The notes below the pieces were generated by a model that was not told where the DNA came from, made no database searches, and saw nothing but the letters and a program-made list of their open reading frames with translations. A program made the translations under genes and the position numbers. DNA of 64,000 bases from Xenoacremonium recifei (Eukaryota > Ascomycota > Sordariomycetes > Hypocreales > Nectriaceae), in the NCBI GenBank assembly GCA_012184525.1, contig WOFQ01000009.1, positions 744,001-808,000 of the forward strand, read 5' to 3'. Positions 1 through 11,551 of this stretch are shown one piece after another. Position 1 is the stretch's first letter. Each line of letters opens with the position of its first letter.

Positions 1-334
1 CGGCTCTGCACGGCCTGTCGAGTCGCGAGCTCTTCGATTGACGCGACAACTGTGAGCCATCTCGGTCGCACACGCTTTGAGTGGTCGCATTGGCTGTGCT
101 TGTTGGTCTGTCTCTGCTGCCTCTGCTTTGGCTGCAGCTTCGGATTCTTTGCGGCATCAGCTCCTGCCTTCGACTGCAGACGTCGTTACCACCTTCTCCT
201 TCATCGACGCTCCTTGGACTTTTCCATCTCCATACCCGACTTAACCTGACCTGAGTCAACGCGCCCGTTCCCTTTCCCTTTCCTCATCTCTCTTCGTCCT
301 TCATCCTTCATCAAGCCATCTCCCGCCGCCCGAG
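1..334 (+). promoter_or_regulatory. 5' leader / promoter-proximal region of the nup2-like gene
   Basis: This is the stretch from the window edge to the nucleoporin start codon. It is pyrimidine-rich, especially at 260-325, and contains no ATG on the + strand before the gene's own start at 335, as expected of a transcribed leader. The start codon lies in a favourable context (CCCGAGATGG). No TATA box is visible; the true promoter may lie outside the window. Confidence 0.5.
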
Positions 335-3300
335 ATGGTCACCTTTTCGATCCCCGGCGACAACGACGGCGACGCCCCGAGGGGCACTCCCCGACCGCGT
401 CCGCCCCTTCCCTTTGCGAAGCGCGCCTACGTCTCGTCTCCCTATAACTCCAAGCGTCTCGGCACGCCCCAGAGCGCCCCGGCGCGCAGGCTGTTGGCGC
501 GCGATGAGATACCGTCGAATAGTCTCAATCGCAGCTCCATCGCCACCGCCCGCAACATCTTCCGCGCATCCTCCATCACCGACAGCCCACCCGTCAGCTC
601 CTTCTCCCCGAGTATCAACCTCCCTGCAAACACGCCCAAGAAGGTCTTCGCTCCTGGTGCGACACCAGAGCCGTCGAGGGTCTACCGCGAGTCCACGGCT
701 CAGGCTACACCAAGGGGCATGGCAGCCAAGGCGACTTCCAAGGAGCTTTTTAAGATGCGGATTGAGGATCCTGATCCCGAGCTCTCGGGTGAGGCCCTGA
801 CCAACAAGATTCCCAAGGATTGGAACTCCAAGGGCTCCATCTACGCCGACCAGTTCCTCGCCCACCTGTGCCCGCCACACTTCGATGACGAGCAGCGACG
901 CCAGTTCTTCTGCATCCTCGATCTGCGACGACTGAAATACGCGGCTAATGAGATCTTCTCAAAAAAGGATTGGAAGCTCAATGTCGCCAACTTCGCCAAG
1001 GAGTTTGAGAAGAGCCGAAGCATCATCCTCTTGCGGTATGGCCTGTACGAGTTCCAGAACGTGAAGCCCTCTAGGGAGGTGCTCAAGCGATGGCGACGCG
1101 AGCATGGTCTTCCCGAGCCTGAGGATGAACAAGTTGAGGCTACCCCATCAAAGCCTGTTGCTTCCAAGAAGCGCAAGGTCGATGAGGAAACCGATGATAC
1201 CTTTATCAACAAGAACAAGCGACGTGCTCCCGAGAGAAACGAGGAGGCCGAAGAGGCACCTGCGCCTGCGCCAGCTCCCACGCCTGCCTTGAATAAGAAC
1301 AAGAGAAAGGCATCGGTCAGCGAGGAGCCCGAGAGTCAACCATCCAAGTTGCAAAAGGCCACCCCGTCTGCCGCCAAGTCCCTCTTCGAGAAGATCGCCA
1401 ATAAGGCCTCTTCGACTCCCGTGGCCTCTCCCGCTAAGTCTCTCTTCCAGTCAGTTGAGGAACCGGCGGCGTCCAAGCCGAATCCCTTCGCTGCGTCCAC
1501 CAACGGCGGTCCCGCTCGCTCTGTGTTCCAAAACCTCAAGCCTTCCGGCGTGCAATCTCCAGGTGGCAGCAACATCTTCAGTTATCTATCGGATGCCGGT
1601 TCCGCGAAGAACAGTGGCGCGGAAGCTGATGCCGAAAGCGAGACCGATTCGGACGAGCCCGAGAGCCAAGACGCTGAGAAGAGCGACGAGCCGAGTATCG
1701 CCAGCGGCGTCGAGACAGGGTCCCAAGTCGGCTCCAGCCTATTTGGCCAAAAGACCCTTCCTCCCAGCGGCCTCGCTGCCAGTGTCTCTAGCGCTCCCGG
1801 TACTCGGGAAAGCACTCCTGGTCGAAGCTTGTTCGATCGTGTGACGAAGGGCACTGACGGCCAGCCTCTGCGAGCTGAGGAGAGCGCGGAACCAGCTACG
1901 GTTGAGAAGACGTCGGCGCCGGCGGACCAGACTTGGAATCCTAGTACGACTCCTCTCAAGTTCGCGCCATCGACTTCAACTCCTCAGACGAGCTCGCTCT
2001 TTGGTAACTCGGCTACGTCAGCGCCTGCCAGCTCTCTCTTCGCACCAAAGACCTCGACCTCCTCCAACATCTTCGGTGCTCCCAAGCAGGACAAGCCTGC
2101 TGAGAAAGAGGCGACTCCTGCTGTCGAGGAGAGTGACAAGACTGGGGGCGAATCTGACAAGGAAAATGAGTCCCAGCCTGCCAAGAAGTCTCTCTTCGAA
2201 GCGAAGCCACCAGCAGCTCAGCCCAGCTTCAGCTCGTCTCTGTTCCAGCCCAAGCCCGCGGAGACCCTCAAGGCTGCCGAGCCTACGAAGCCTGCTTCAA
2301 ACCTCTTTGGGGCTGCCCCCAAGGCGGATGACAAGCCTGCAGCCTCTTCTACTACGAACCTGTTTGGCGTTGCGAGCAAGCCCGCTGAGACATCTTCGAC
2401 AGAGAAGCCCGCTGAGACATCTTCGACAGAGAAGCCCGCTGTTATGCAGTCTTCCACTCTCTTCGGGGCGAAGCCTGCTGCTACTGACAAGCCCGCGGGC
2501 AGTGAGACTCCCAAGCCAACCACCTCCTTGTTTGGCAACTCTGCAACTCCGGCCAGCGCTTCCAACAATTCGTCTACCTCTTTGTTCGGGGCTAAGCCTA
2601 CGAGCAACCCTCCCAGCCTCTTTGGAAATGCGGCCTCTACCGCTCCTACCCAATCTCTCTGGGGTGCTCCCACCATTACCAACAAGAGCGATTCTACGGC
2701 TCCCAAGCAAGACGGTCCAGTCACTGCTGCCCCGACCTTCAGCTTTGGGGCTGCTTCAGGTGGCGACAAGGCTAATGGCACCTCGTCCACACCCTTGTTT
2801 GGGGCACCGAAGTCTCCGACGACCAATGCCAACTCCAACTCCATGTTCAGCGGTAGTCCCATGAAACAGGATGGCCCGTCTCCGGCGAAGAAGGCGTTTG
2901 GTGGTGCTTCTACTAATGGAACCGGTGCCTCAACTCCTATCTTCAGCTTTGGTAACGCCTCAAGCACGCCTGCGGCACCCATGTTTGGAGGGTCTACTTC
3001 CACTGCTGTGAATGGCACCGCCAACGCTACTCCTAGCTTTGGTGCTGCACCATCTTCCAACTCGGGATCCGGAGGATTCAACTTCAACTTTGGAGGTGCC
3101 AGTCAATCCAGCGGTACCGGCTTCAACAACCCGTTTGCTTCCGGGACCGCTGGTGGTAACAACTCCGGGTCTGCTCCGGCTTCCACTTCTGGAGGGATGT
3201 TCAGTTTTGGTGCAAACACGGCCGCTCCCAGTGGCTCGACTCCATTCCAATTCGGTGACGGCAACAAGAGTGCGGCCACCCCAGCCTTTGGAGCTGGATC

Positions 3301-4068
3301 TTCCAACGACGCAGCCAAACCCATGTTTGGTGGTGCGTCGGGATCCAATGGAGCGCCGGCCTTCAACTTCACGGCCGCTTCGCCTCAACCTCAAGGAGCC
3401 GGCGCGATCTTTGGATCCGGCCAAGCTGCTCCCGCCTTCGGTAACCTCCAACCGCCAGCTGGTGGCTCTACCACCGGGACCAGTAAGTCTCCTATGTTTC
3501 CGAACCGGAAGATTCGCCCGCTAAAGCGACGGATCTAGACACTCCTTTTAGTCTAGGAGGAGGCTCAAGTCTGGCCACCACCCCTGCTGGCGGGACCCCG
3601 GAGCCCACGGCCCAGGCCGAAGGAACCAATGGCACCAACGATGAGGACGGCGAGAAGCATGAGCAGATCAATCTGACGGAGGGTGCGGAGGCGGACGAGG
3701 AGGTTCTGCACGAAGTACGAGCGAAAGTGCTGAAGTTCGTGCCAGCGTCAAAGGATGAGGGCGATGAAACGCCCAAGTCCAAGAGCCCGTGGTCGACGCA
3801 GGGCATTGGTCCCCTTCGTGTGTTGAAGCACAAGGAGACGAATGCGGTCCGTCTACTGTTGCGAGCTGAGCCGCGAGGCCATGTGGCGCTCAACCGAGCA
3901 CTACTGCCAACGATGGACTACAAGGCAGACGTGAAGTATGTGAAGGTGACGACATCTAACGAGCAAGGCGATGGCCTTGAGACGTGGATGATCCAAGTCA
4001 AGAACAAGGACTTGGCAACGGAGTTGGCTGGGAAACTGGAAGAGCACAAAAAGGCGAACGAGACGTAA
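335..4068 (+). CDS. nup2: Nup2-like FG nucleoporin with C-terminal RanBP1 domain
   Basis: Exons 335-3482 and 3539-4068; the 56-bp intron joins in phase and gives 1,225 residues. The N-terminal half is basic and disordered. Residues from about 350 to 1050 are an FG-repeat region with many SLFG, FSFG and GLFG-like units separated by Ser/Thr/Pro/Ala spacers, the mobile barrier element of nuclear pores. The last ~120 residues, after the intron, form a RanBP1-type Ran-binding domain (acidic lead-in, then FRAKVLKF-like and GIGPLRVLKHKET-like segments). FG repeats plus a terminal RanBP1 domain identify a Nup2/Nup50-class nucleoporin, which promotes importin-alpha recycling at the nuclear basket. Reading on without splicing would stop at 3538 and lose the Ran-binding domain. 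A perfect 27-bp tandem duplication lies at 2381-2434. Family is secure; orthology to yeast Nup2 is inferred from architecture. Confidence 0.88.
2381..2434 (+). repeat. 27-bp perfect tandem duplication in the FG region of nup2
   Basis: Two identical 27-nt units (2381-2407 and 2408-2434) each encode PAETSSTEK in frame. They lie between two FG motifs and lengthen a spacer by nine residues. Perfect identity, including silent positions, suggests recent slippage, so the site is probably polymorphic between strains. Confidence 0.9.
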
Positions 4069-4792
4069 TGCGGAGGAGTCAATAGCTGGGGTTTATACCA
4101 ACCAGGCTTACGTGCCTGGTTGGTGAAGGTGTATGTTCATATAGAAAAAGGAAAGGTTTACGGAAGCATTTTGGGCGTTGCAGAGGAATATGCTTTTCAT
4201 CGAGATCCGGGACTCTGTGGAGTTGACCCGAAGCTATGGGAGGGAGTTGTTTTTAGCAAGCAAAGATTGATTGTTTTTTGTTCTTCAGGCGAAGAGCTGT
4301 ACGACATTTGAGGAGTGAAGAGGCACAAAAGCTGTTCTGTATCTACCTATGTAAGGAGACCAGGAGGGTGTTTGATAACATGGCATGGTTCCCAGAATAC
4401 AAATTGCACATGACGGTTACGACGAGCGTGCAATACGCGAGCCTTGCTAAGAACGATGACCGCACCTCGCAAACCGTCATTAAGGGGCTGAAAAAAATCA
4501 AGGAGAAGCCATATATGATAACCTACCCAGTTATCGGCGGTGAAAGCTACTTTTTCGGTTTGCCGCGCCCAGTAAGATGTGCATCGTGTAGAATGACATG
4601 TTCATTTCCAGTCAGGATCTTGTGATGTTGGTTTTTGGTGTTGAAGGAAATCCCGTTAAAGTGGAACGCGGGGCAGCGCATCCGTCCCATCGCGTCGCGT
4701 CTCTCTCTGGGTATCTTTCGGGACTTCCCAGTGAACTGGCGCCCAACCCTGAACCTCCAACAAGCACCGCCCCTGATTTCCGCAGCCACAAA
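4069..4792. other. Intergenic spacer between nup2 and gamma-tubulin, with a 3' hairpin
   Basis: This 724-bp same-strand spacer starts with the nup2 3' end. A perfect inverted repeat lies at 4097-4124: 11-nt arms ACCAACCAGGC and GCCTGGTTGGT around a 6-nt loop, 28 nt past the stop codon. The remainder has short open frames with no codon bias and should hold the nup2 polyadenylation site and the tubulin promoter. No TATA box or second gene is evident. Confidence 0.6.
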
Positions 4793-6530
4793 ATGCCCAG
4801 GTAAGAAACGCCATTTGCAATCTTGCCTTTTGGTCAAGAGAGATGTTCTCGTTGCTGAGTCACGCTTTTCTAGGGAAATTATCACGATCCAGGCCGGGCA
4901 GTGCGGCAACAGCAGTTAGTCTTCCCCTTCGAAACCCCCTCCTATCTGCCCTGTTCTGGGAGTCTCGATCGACTGCGCGCAACGACCGGGATCCGGGCTT
5001 GCGAGTGAGCGAAGAGCCTATAGAACGATTGCTGACAGGAGATTTCTTCTACAGTTGGGAGCCAGTTCTGGCAGCAGCTCTGCTTGGAGCACGGCATCAG
5101 CCAGGACGGCAACCTCGAGGACTTTGCGACAGAAGGCGGCGACCGCAAGGACGTGTTTTACTACCAGAGCGACGATACGCGATACATCCCGCGGGCAATC
5201 CTGATCGACCTCGAGCCGCGCGTCATCAACGGCATCCAGACGGGGCCGTACCGCAACATCTACAACCCGGAGAACTTCTACGTGGGCAAGAATGGCGTGG
5301 GCGCGGCGAATAACTGGGGTGATGGGTATCAGAGCGGCGAGGCGCTGTATGAGGACATCATGGAGATGATTGATCGGGAGGCGGATGGGAGTGACTCGCT
5401 CGAGGGCTTCATGATGCTGCACTCGATCGCTGGCGGTACGGGCTCGGGTCTAGGCTCGTTTCTTCTGGAGAGGCTCAACGACCGATTCCCCAAGAAGATC
5501 ATCCAGACATACTCGGTATTCCCCGATACGACGAGCGCGGGCGGAGACGTTGTGGTGCATCCCTACAACAGCATTCTGAGCATGCGACGCTTGACGCAGA
5601 ACGCGGACTCGGTGGTGGTACTCGACAACGGAGCGCTATCACACATTGCTGCGGATCGACTGCACGTCCAGGAGCCGTCCTTCCAGCAGACGAACCAACT
5701 TGTAGGTTACGCTACGAGCCTCTCCGCCAGAACACAGTATCTAACGGTATATCACAGGTCGCAACGGTCATGTCAGCCAGCACAACGACGCTGCGCTATC
5801 CCGGCTACATGCACAACGACCTCGTCAGCATCCTCGCATCGCTGATTCCCACGCCGCGCTGCCACTTCCTGATGACAGCCTACACGCCCTTCACGGGCGA
5901 CCAGGTCGAGCAGGCCAAGACGGTGCGCAAGACGACGGTGCTGGACGTGATGCGGCGGCTGCTGCAGCCCAAGAACCGCATGGTGTCGACGGTGCCTGGC
6001 AAGAAGAGCTGCTACATTTCAATTCTCAACGTCATCCAGGGCGAGGTCGACCCGACGGATGTGCACAAGAGTCTGCTGCGTATTCGCGAGCGCCGCCTTG
6101 CGACGTTCATCCCCTGGGGCCCGGCGAGTATCCAAGTCGCCTTGACGAAGAGGAGTCCGTATATCCCCATGAGCCACCGCGTAAGCGGGCTGATGCTCGC
6201 AAACCACACGAGCATCGCAACGGTACGCCTCTTTTGCCCTTCCTTCCCCCCTATACCCTGAAGTCATGTATGTATACAAGTGGCTAACACGCACAGCTCT
6301 TCCGCCGCATCCTGCGCCAGTACGACGGCATGCGCAAGCGCAACGCCTTCATGGAGGGCTACAAGAAGACGGCGCCGTTCGCCGAGAACCTCGACGAGTT
6401 CGACGAGGCGCGCCAGGTGGTTACGGACCTCGTCGCCGAGTACGAGGCCGCCGAGGATGCGGACTATCTGAACCCGGAAGCGGGCGGCGAGAAGGCGACG
6501 TCGGCGGAGACGGACCGGCGGATGGCATGA
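4793..6530 (+). CDS. mipA: Gamma-tubulin (microtubule nucleation at the spindle pole body)
   Basis: Five exons: 4793-4800, 4874-4914, 5055-5701, 5758-6222 and 6297-6530, all joining in phase to give 464 residues, the usual gamma-tubulin length. The product starts MPREIITIQAGQCGNS, diagnostic of gamma rather than alpha/beta tubulin. It carries the tubulin GTP-binding signature GGTGSGLGS at about residue 140. Family-typical segments follow, such as RLLQPKNRMVS and SHRVSGLMLANHTSIA. Gamma-tubulin forms the ring complex that nucleates microtubules at spindle pole bodies and septa. The first coding exon is only 8 nt, so an ORF-only view misses the true start; introns 1 and 2 are placed by phase and by the conserved N-terminus. 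The C-terminus is acidic. The symbol follows Aspergillus mipA. Confidence 0.95.
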
Positions 6531-7093
6531 GAGATTGACTGACTGATTTCTGGGTTTTTGGGTCAGGGAGCGGACGGGGGCCGGGATACAGCTCCTCGTG
6601 GCGTTGGGCGATGTTTGTTCTTGTCTATACATTCGTATTGAATTACGTTGTGATCCTCCTTATCGTATCTCTCCCCCTATTAAGCCTTGAGCTATCTCTC
6701 CCGTGTGAGCCTTACCCCTGAGCCTCTTCCCGGGGCAACATGTCCGCCCTAGAGCCTCCACCGAACAATCGAGAAGCCAGATCTCAATTGCAGGATCGAG
6801 ATACATGGAGATTTGGCCGAGTGTTGATGAGGGCTCGTTGACGTCAGTGACGTCAGCGATGACGGCGGATGAGGGCACGAAAATAGGGGCAGGGTTTGAT
6901 GGTGTTTTGCGAGGGGATGAGGCATGTGATAAGGATTTATAGAGAATTTTCATCTTATGTTGAGAAGTAATTTGTTCGTGTTCCATCCTGCACTGCAGTT
7001 CCAAAATCAGCTCTCACAAAACACGAAATACACAACCACGTAAGCATACCACACCCCGCCTGCTATCGCGTAAGCACTGACTCTCCGGGTAGA
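6531..7093. other. Spacer downstream of gamma-tubulin with a probable leader intron of the next gene
   Basis: This 563-bp spacer holds the tubulin 3' end and the promoter/leader of the small gene at 7094. A likely leader intron spans 7040-7092: donor GTAAGC, branch-like ACTGAC, acceptor TAG one base before the ATG. Around 6839-6853 two TGACGTCA-related steps occur (TTGACGTCAGTGACGTCAGC), resembling CRE/bZIP half-site pairs; this is a motif resemblance only. Confidence 0.45.
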
Positions 7094-7315
7094 ATGCCCC
7101 AGTCCAAAGACCAAAAGATTGCAAACGCCCAGGCGAACCTCCCGCTGCCGGAACAGCCTCCCACGGCGTCGGATTGGCAGTCTGCTGATGCGCGGACGGT
7201 GAATGTCGGGGCGGGGGGGGATGTGGCGAGGAAGGAGGCGGGTGTTGAGGCGGGGGTGGATGCTGCTGGGGATCGGAAGAGGACTGCTGTGCCGAGGGAG
7301 GTTTCGGAACGATAG
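7094..7315 (+). CDS. Small uncharacterised protein, 73 aa
   Basis: A 73-residue product starting MPQSKDQKIANAQANLPLPE. I do not recognise a named family. Codon third positions are strongly G/C and the composition is protein-like (hydrophilic, Ala/Glu/Gln-rich, no signal peptide or membrane segment), unlike other short frames nearby. A consensus intron (7040-7092) ends one base upstream of the ATG, which supports a transcribed, spliced gene. If the upstream exon were coding, an ATG at 6957 would join in frame and add 28 residues; the 7094 start is preferred because the upstream part lacks coding bias. The C-terminal half is a low-complexity Gly/Ala/Val/Glu stretch. It is the last gene before the 14.7-kb gene-free region. 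Confidence 0.6.
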   Translation: MPQSKDQKIANAQANLPLPEQPPTASDWQSADARTVNVGAGGDVARKEAGVEAGVDAAGDRKRTAVPREVSER

Positions 7316-10300
7316 GTGATGCGGAAGAATAGGTTGGGGTTGTGTTTGGGAGGTTGGGTTGTGAGGTTAGGGTTGATAGCGTGAGTGTTGTTGGCGTGCT
7401 GGCTGGGAAGGCTATCTGGGGAGACTCAACAAGTCGCAACGCAGAAGTACGCAATTAATCTTATATGGCACAGGACTTTGAACGTTGTGATTGCACCAGT
7501 GTTCAAAGGACCTGAAGTCAAGTTGCGACGGTCAAACGACTCTCGTGGCTACTTACCCTATATCAACTTGAACCACGAGTTAGGTTTAAACATATCTCAA
7601 TTACACTTCGCCAGGACCTCTAAGACCCGATGTAACGTACGTTGATGTCTCGTGGATGGGATTAATTATTATTTCGTGAGATTATCAACTCATTGGGATA
7701 TTGGGGCAGTCGCTGTAGTGGTGTGTTAACGTGGTTCGAGACGAATCTTCACAAACATGCTCGAGTACGCCCGCACAATATCCCAACCTGCGAGTAACAA
7801 GACGGGGATGGATTAGAGCTCGGCAAACAAGAAATTATTCTTCTCTGGCAAGACGAAAAGTCCACGTCTTAACTGGGTTCTTGAGTATGGGTGTCTGACA
7901 GCTTACCCCTTAACCCACGACGACATGGTCAGAAAACCAGGAACGGAGGAGAAGAGACGTTAACTTCACGCCCTGGACGATGCCTTATAGAGAATACAAG
8001 GTCAATATACCCGATGAAACTAACAAGCCTCAACTGAGAAGGTGGTCCAGGCCCTAACGCAAGATTCTCTCCTTTACCGAAGGAGTCTGGTTCCATCGAC
8101 AACTCGATCCGACAAACACAACACACCAAGTGTTTTCCAAAAATGGAGAACATCAAGTCTTCCCGGAACCTGGAAACTCATAGCTTAATGCTCCTTCTCC
8201 ATTCTCTCCTGTGGAGTTTCTACCCAAGGCGTACCCGGTTCCTGGATCGCGACGTCTCGAGCTGGGAACAATTGGTACGAGAAGCCGTTCTAGAAGGAAC
8301 TATAGCTTGCGGAGTTGCAAATAGTTTAAGGTGAGGGAAGGGGAAGAGTGGAATCTCTGAGGGCCGAGGGATGAGGGCACATACGATGCCCCATTGCGGA
8401 GAGTCACTTCCTGGATGCTCTTGGTTCGCGATGGGGAGCTTCACGAGAGTCGAGACCCTGAGTCGAGACCCGTCAGCCTTACCACGATGGGGGCGAGGGC
8501 GAGAAGAAAGACCCATTGACTTTGATGGGACAAATAACATCTCCATAGTTGAAGTGTGTGCATTGTACCAAGCCATTGTCTGGACCAGCGCTTCTTCCTT
8601 GCCTCCTATTTCATCATGGAGGTAGCATTTCAGCTCCCCCTCGACTTACACAGCAATATCACGACTAAGCATCAGCTGTGTCTTCTCTACCGTCATAGTT
8701 CGTCTTCTTGGCAAGTATGAACTACCATGGTTAGTTGACCTTGCTATCGGTCTCTCAATTATCTGATCAGGGCGAGCTCAGCTTGTCGCTGCACCACGAC
8801 GGTAGTCTACTCTGAACAAACCGCCTTTCACCTCACCCCTCTCCTACAAACGAAATCAGCCTATAGAGTAGCAACACATGTTAACGAGTAGCTTCTGGTA
8901 TAACTGCCCGACATATTCTCCTTGTCAAGCCGTTTGCTCGAAAGGGGCCAGCATATCGTCGGCTGCCAACCTCACCCACCTCCTGCATCTCAGCTCGGGT
9001 CATCCCCAACACCACCTCTCCACACAATGAGCAACACGTGTCTTTCGTCCAAAGAAAAAGAATCCAGATCTCGCATAACCTAGGCAAAGGACCGAAGACC
9101 CCGATCGCGCACGACACCATCAGCGGACCCTCCGACATGCATCCTTGCCGGAGGTGCGGTCCCTGCCACAACTACAGGTGGTGACCTGGGTCGGGCGGGA
9201 AGTCTAGGAGGATCTGCACTTCCGCTGTCGACTTGGGAGAGACATGCAATCTTCTTGCGCTGGCCGCGTGATGGCTAGCGCACGCAGGACATAATAATAG
9301 GGCGTTGAGAGGGGCGGCGTGCAGTCGTCTAGATGAGGAGCTGAACAGCTGAACTTGAGCCAGGTGGAGAGCATTGACGAGCTAGGATCTGGGTTATTGC
9401 TGTAGGTGCGATTTTGGTACAGATTCGCGACGGGCTGAACCCCATCATTCCCCCTCCCGGTATGCCGTCGTTGGCGGTGTCTTTGCCTACCGACATTTGC
9501 CCTTCGCCAACCGCTAGTCGTTGAGATGGTGCTTGATCTTGTCTCGGACGAAGCCCGATCCGTCTAATAGCCCATCGGGGAGGTGGACAACTCTCCAACG
9601 GGCTGGGCGAGACACCTCCGATGCTGTTGAAGTTGACAGACGACACAGGACACGCCCTCACTAAAGACCACCACCATCCTGGGGCCTGCACATATGCATC
9701 GCACCATGATCTGATACTTCAGACCGGACCGGAGCAATCACCGACCACCCGCATACGGTGGGCTGACTGAGACAAGGAAAGGTTTACTTGTACTCTCCCG
9801 CCCAAGACGGGAGCTGACAATTCCTGGCCTGTACCAACAATCCAATATCCGTGATCCGGTCTTTCACGACCGGCACCTGAAGATCCCCCAGGCCGGCTGA
9901 TGAGGGAGGGACGGATCAGCCGCTGGCAGATCCAGACCTACATAGACCTAGACCTGGACCTGGTGCAACGAGAGACATCAGCGCCTGGAGCTCCATCCTT
10001 GCAAGCCAGCCGCCGTCCCATTCCGTTTGATGCAGCCCGCGAAACAACACGCTCCGATCGCGGTGGCGCGTGCTAGAGCCGGTAGTTGACCAGAAAGAAT
10101 AGTCGGACAGTGGCGAATCTTGGGCTTCAACGACGATCCGGTTGGGTCTGAAGATCGGCGCTTCCAAGATCAATATCGAGGAGCAACCAAGATTCAGGGT
10201 CCCCCGGCCAATGCTTGGCTTCGACTTCCAAGCTTCTTCGTCGCCGGAAGGGAGAGCTAACGAGGAATTCGAAACCGACGGCCTCGGCGGGCTGGAAGGA

Positions 10301-11521
10301 CCTCGTCCGCCGCGGCCCGCGCGTGCACTAACAAAGCAGTAAGAAGTGTGTGATATGTGATGAATGCTGGTGCAGCGTCCAGCCGTTGGTGCTGTGCATA
10401 ATTCGAGGCTAGAGTTGCTGCCCCTAGGCTAACATAATACCCTTGTTGCTCGAAAAGCCTTTCACGAGAAGATCGTCGATGGCGTGTATTTGTGTCTTCC
10501 TCCCACACCATGAAGGCCATCTCCTATTCTCCTCTCTCACGCTTGCAGGTTCTTCTCACCAACTGTCGCCTGTCCCCACACTGGAGCAGACCCTGGCTGC
10601 ATCTCGTCAAGGATCTTTTTGCATGTCTTGGTTTTATTTTGGTTGCTTGTCTCAAAAGCTCATGAGCGATTAACCCGACACCAGCTGGCAGCGTCCCAAT
10701 ACCGCCTCGCATCGCATGTAACCCCACTGATGACGATGGAGGCGCACTCGCCGGAAAGCCTGGACTTGCAATGGCACGGCGGGTTAAGACGCTAGGTTCG
10801 TCGAACCACACGAGCAGCCCCTTTGGGCAGCAACAAGTATCGACGGTGAGCACCTAGCTTCGAGTCGAGGAGCAGAATTAGCAAGGAATGCAACTTGAAT
10901 GCAAGCCCATGTTGGAAACAAAACTGACAAACGGGAGCGTATTCCGAGCTGCAGTAAGCTGAGGATCTGCGTCAGGGGTAGAAAGTCAAAACAATCACTT
11001 CATCTCACAGGTCGCATGATTCAAGCAGTGGTCCTTCCCGCTCCTCGGCTCCATGGCTGACTGTCGAAACGAGAGCCGGAGCAGAAAAAAAAACGCTGAG
11101 CGAATTGGCATGCTGTGTCTCATCCTTCGTAGTGGAAACTGCTTCATTTCTTCTGGAAGTCTTCGCTTGCTGGCCCAAGCGCCAAGCGTCCAAGCAATTA
11201 GACCGCCGGTCCCGGGAAATGCTGCTTGACTCGGCATTTGGTAATTTGTCCAACCTAGCCGGCTATGTCATGGAAGGTTTGGAACGATCTATCTTCGGTC
11301 CCAACTTCGACGCGGTTTTAATGTTGCCGACGACCCCACGCAAGTCAACATCTTCGATCGATCGCCCACAAGATGAAAAGCGCTTGCTCTGACATCGCCA
11401 ATGTTGGTTATTGGAGCTGGCTAAGCCTGACGGACTGACGATGAGAGACCGGCGTGCGCTTCTGAGTCAGGGGGCGCTAGCACATGCCTTTGGAAGGTGG
11501 CCCCGTTGTTGATGCTTGCAA

Positions 11522-11551
11522 GATGAGATACGATGAGATGAGATGAGATGA
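11522..11551. repeat. GATGA-type pentanucleotide microsatellite
   Basis: Short run of GATGA units, mostly perfect, with one interrupted unit at the 5' side (GATGAGATACGATGAGATGA). It lies in the gene-free region and has no coding potential. Confidence 0.75.

Noticed and set aside
1902..3087. Long frames on both strands within the nucleoporin gene
   Set aside because: Shadows of the repetitive GC3-rich FG coding sequence; the RanBP1/FG frame explains the region.
4120..4625. Short frames between nup2 and gamma-tubulin
   Set aside because: No codon bias; they overlap the 3' hairpin and UTR sequence and have no recognisable domain.
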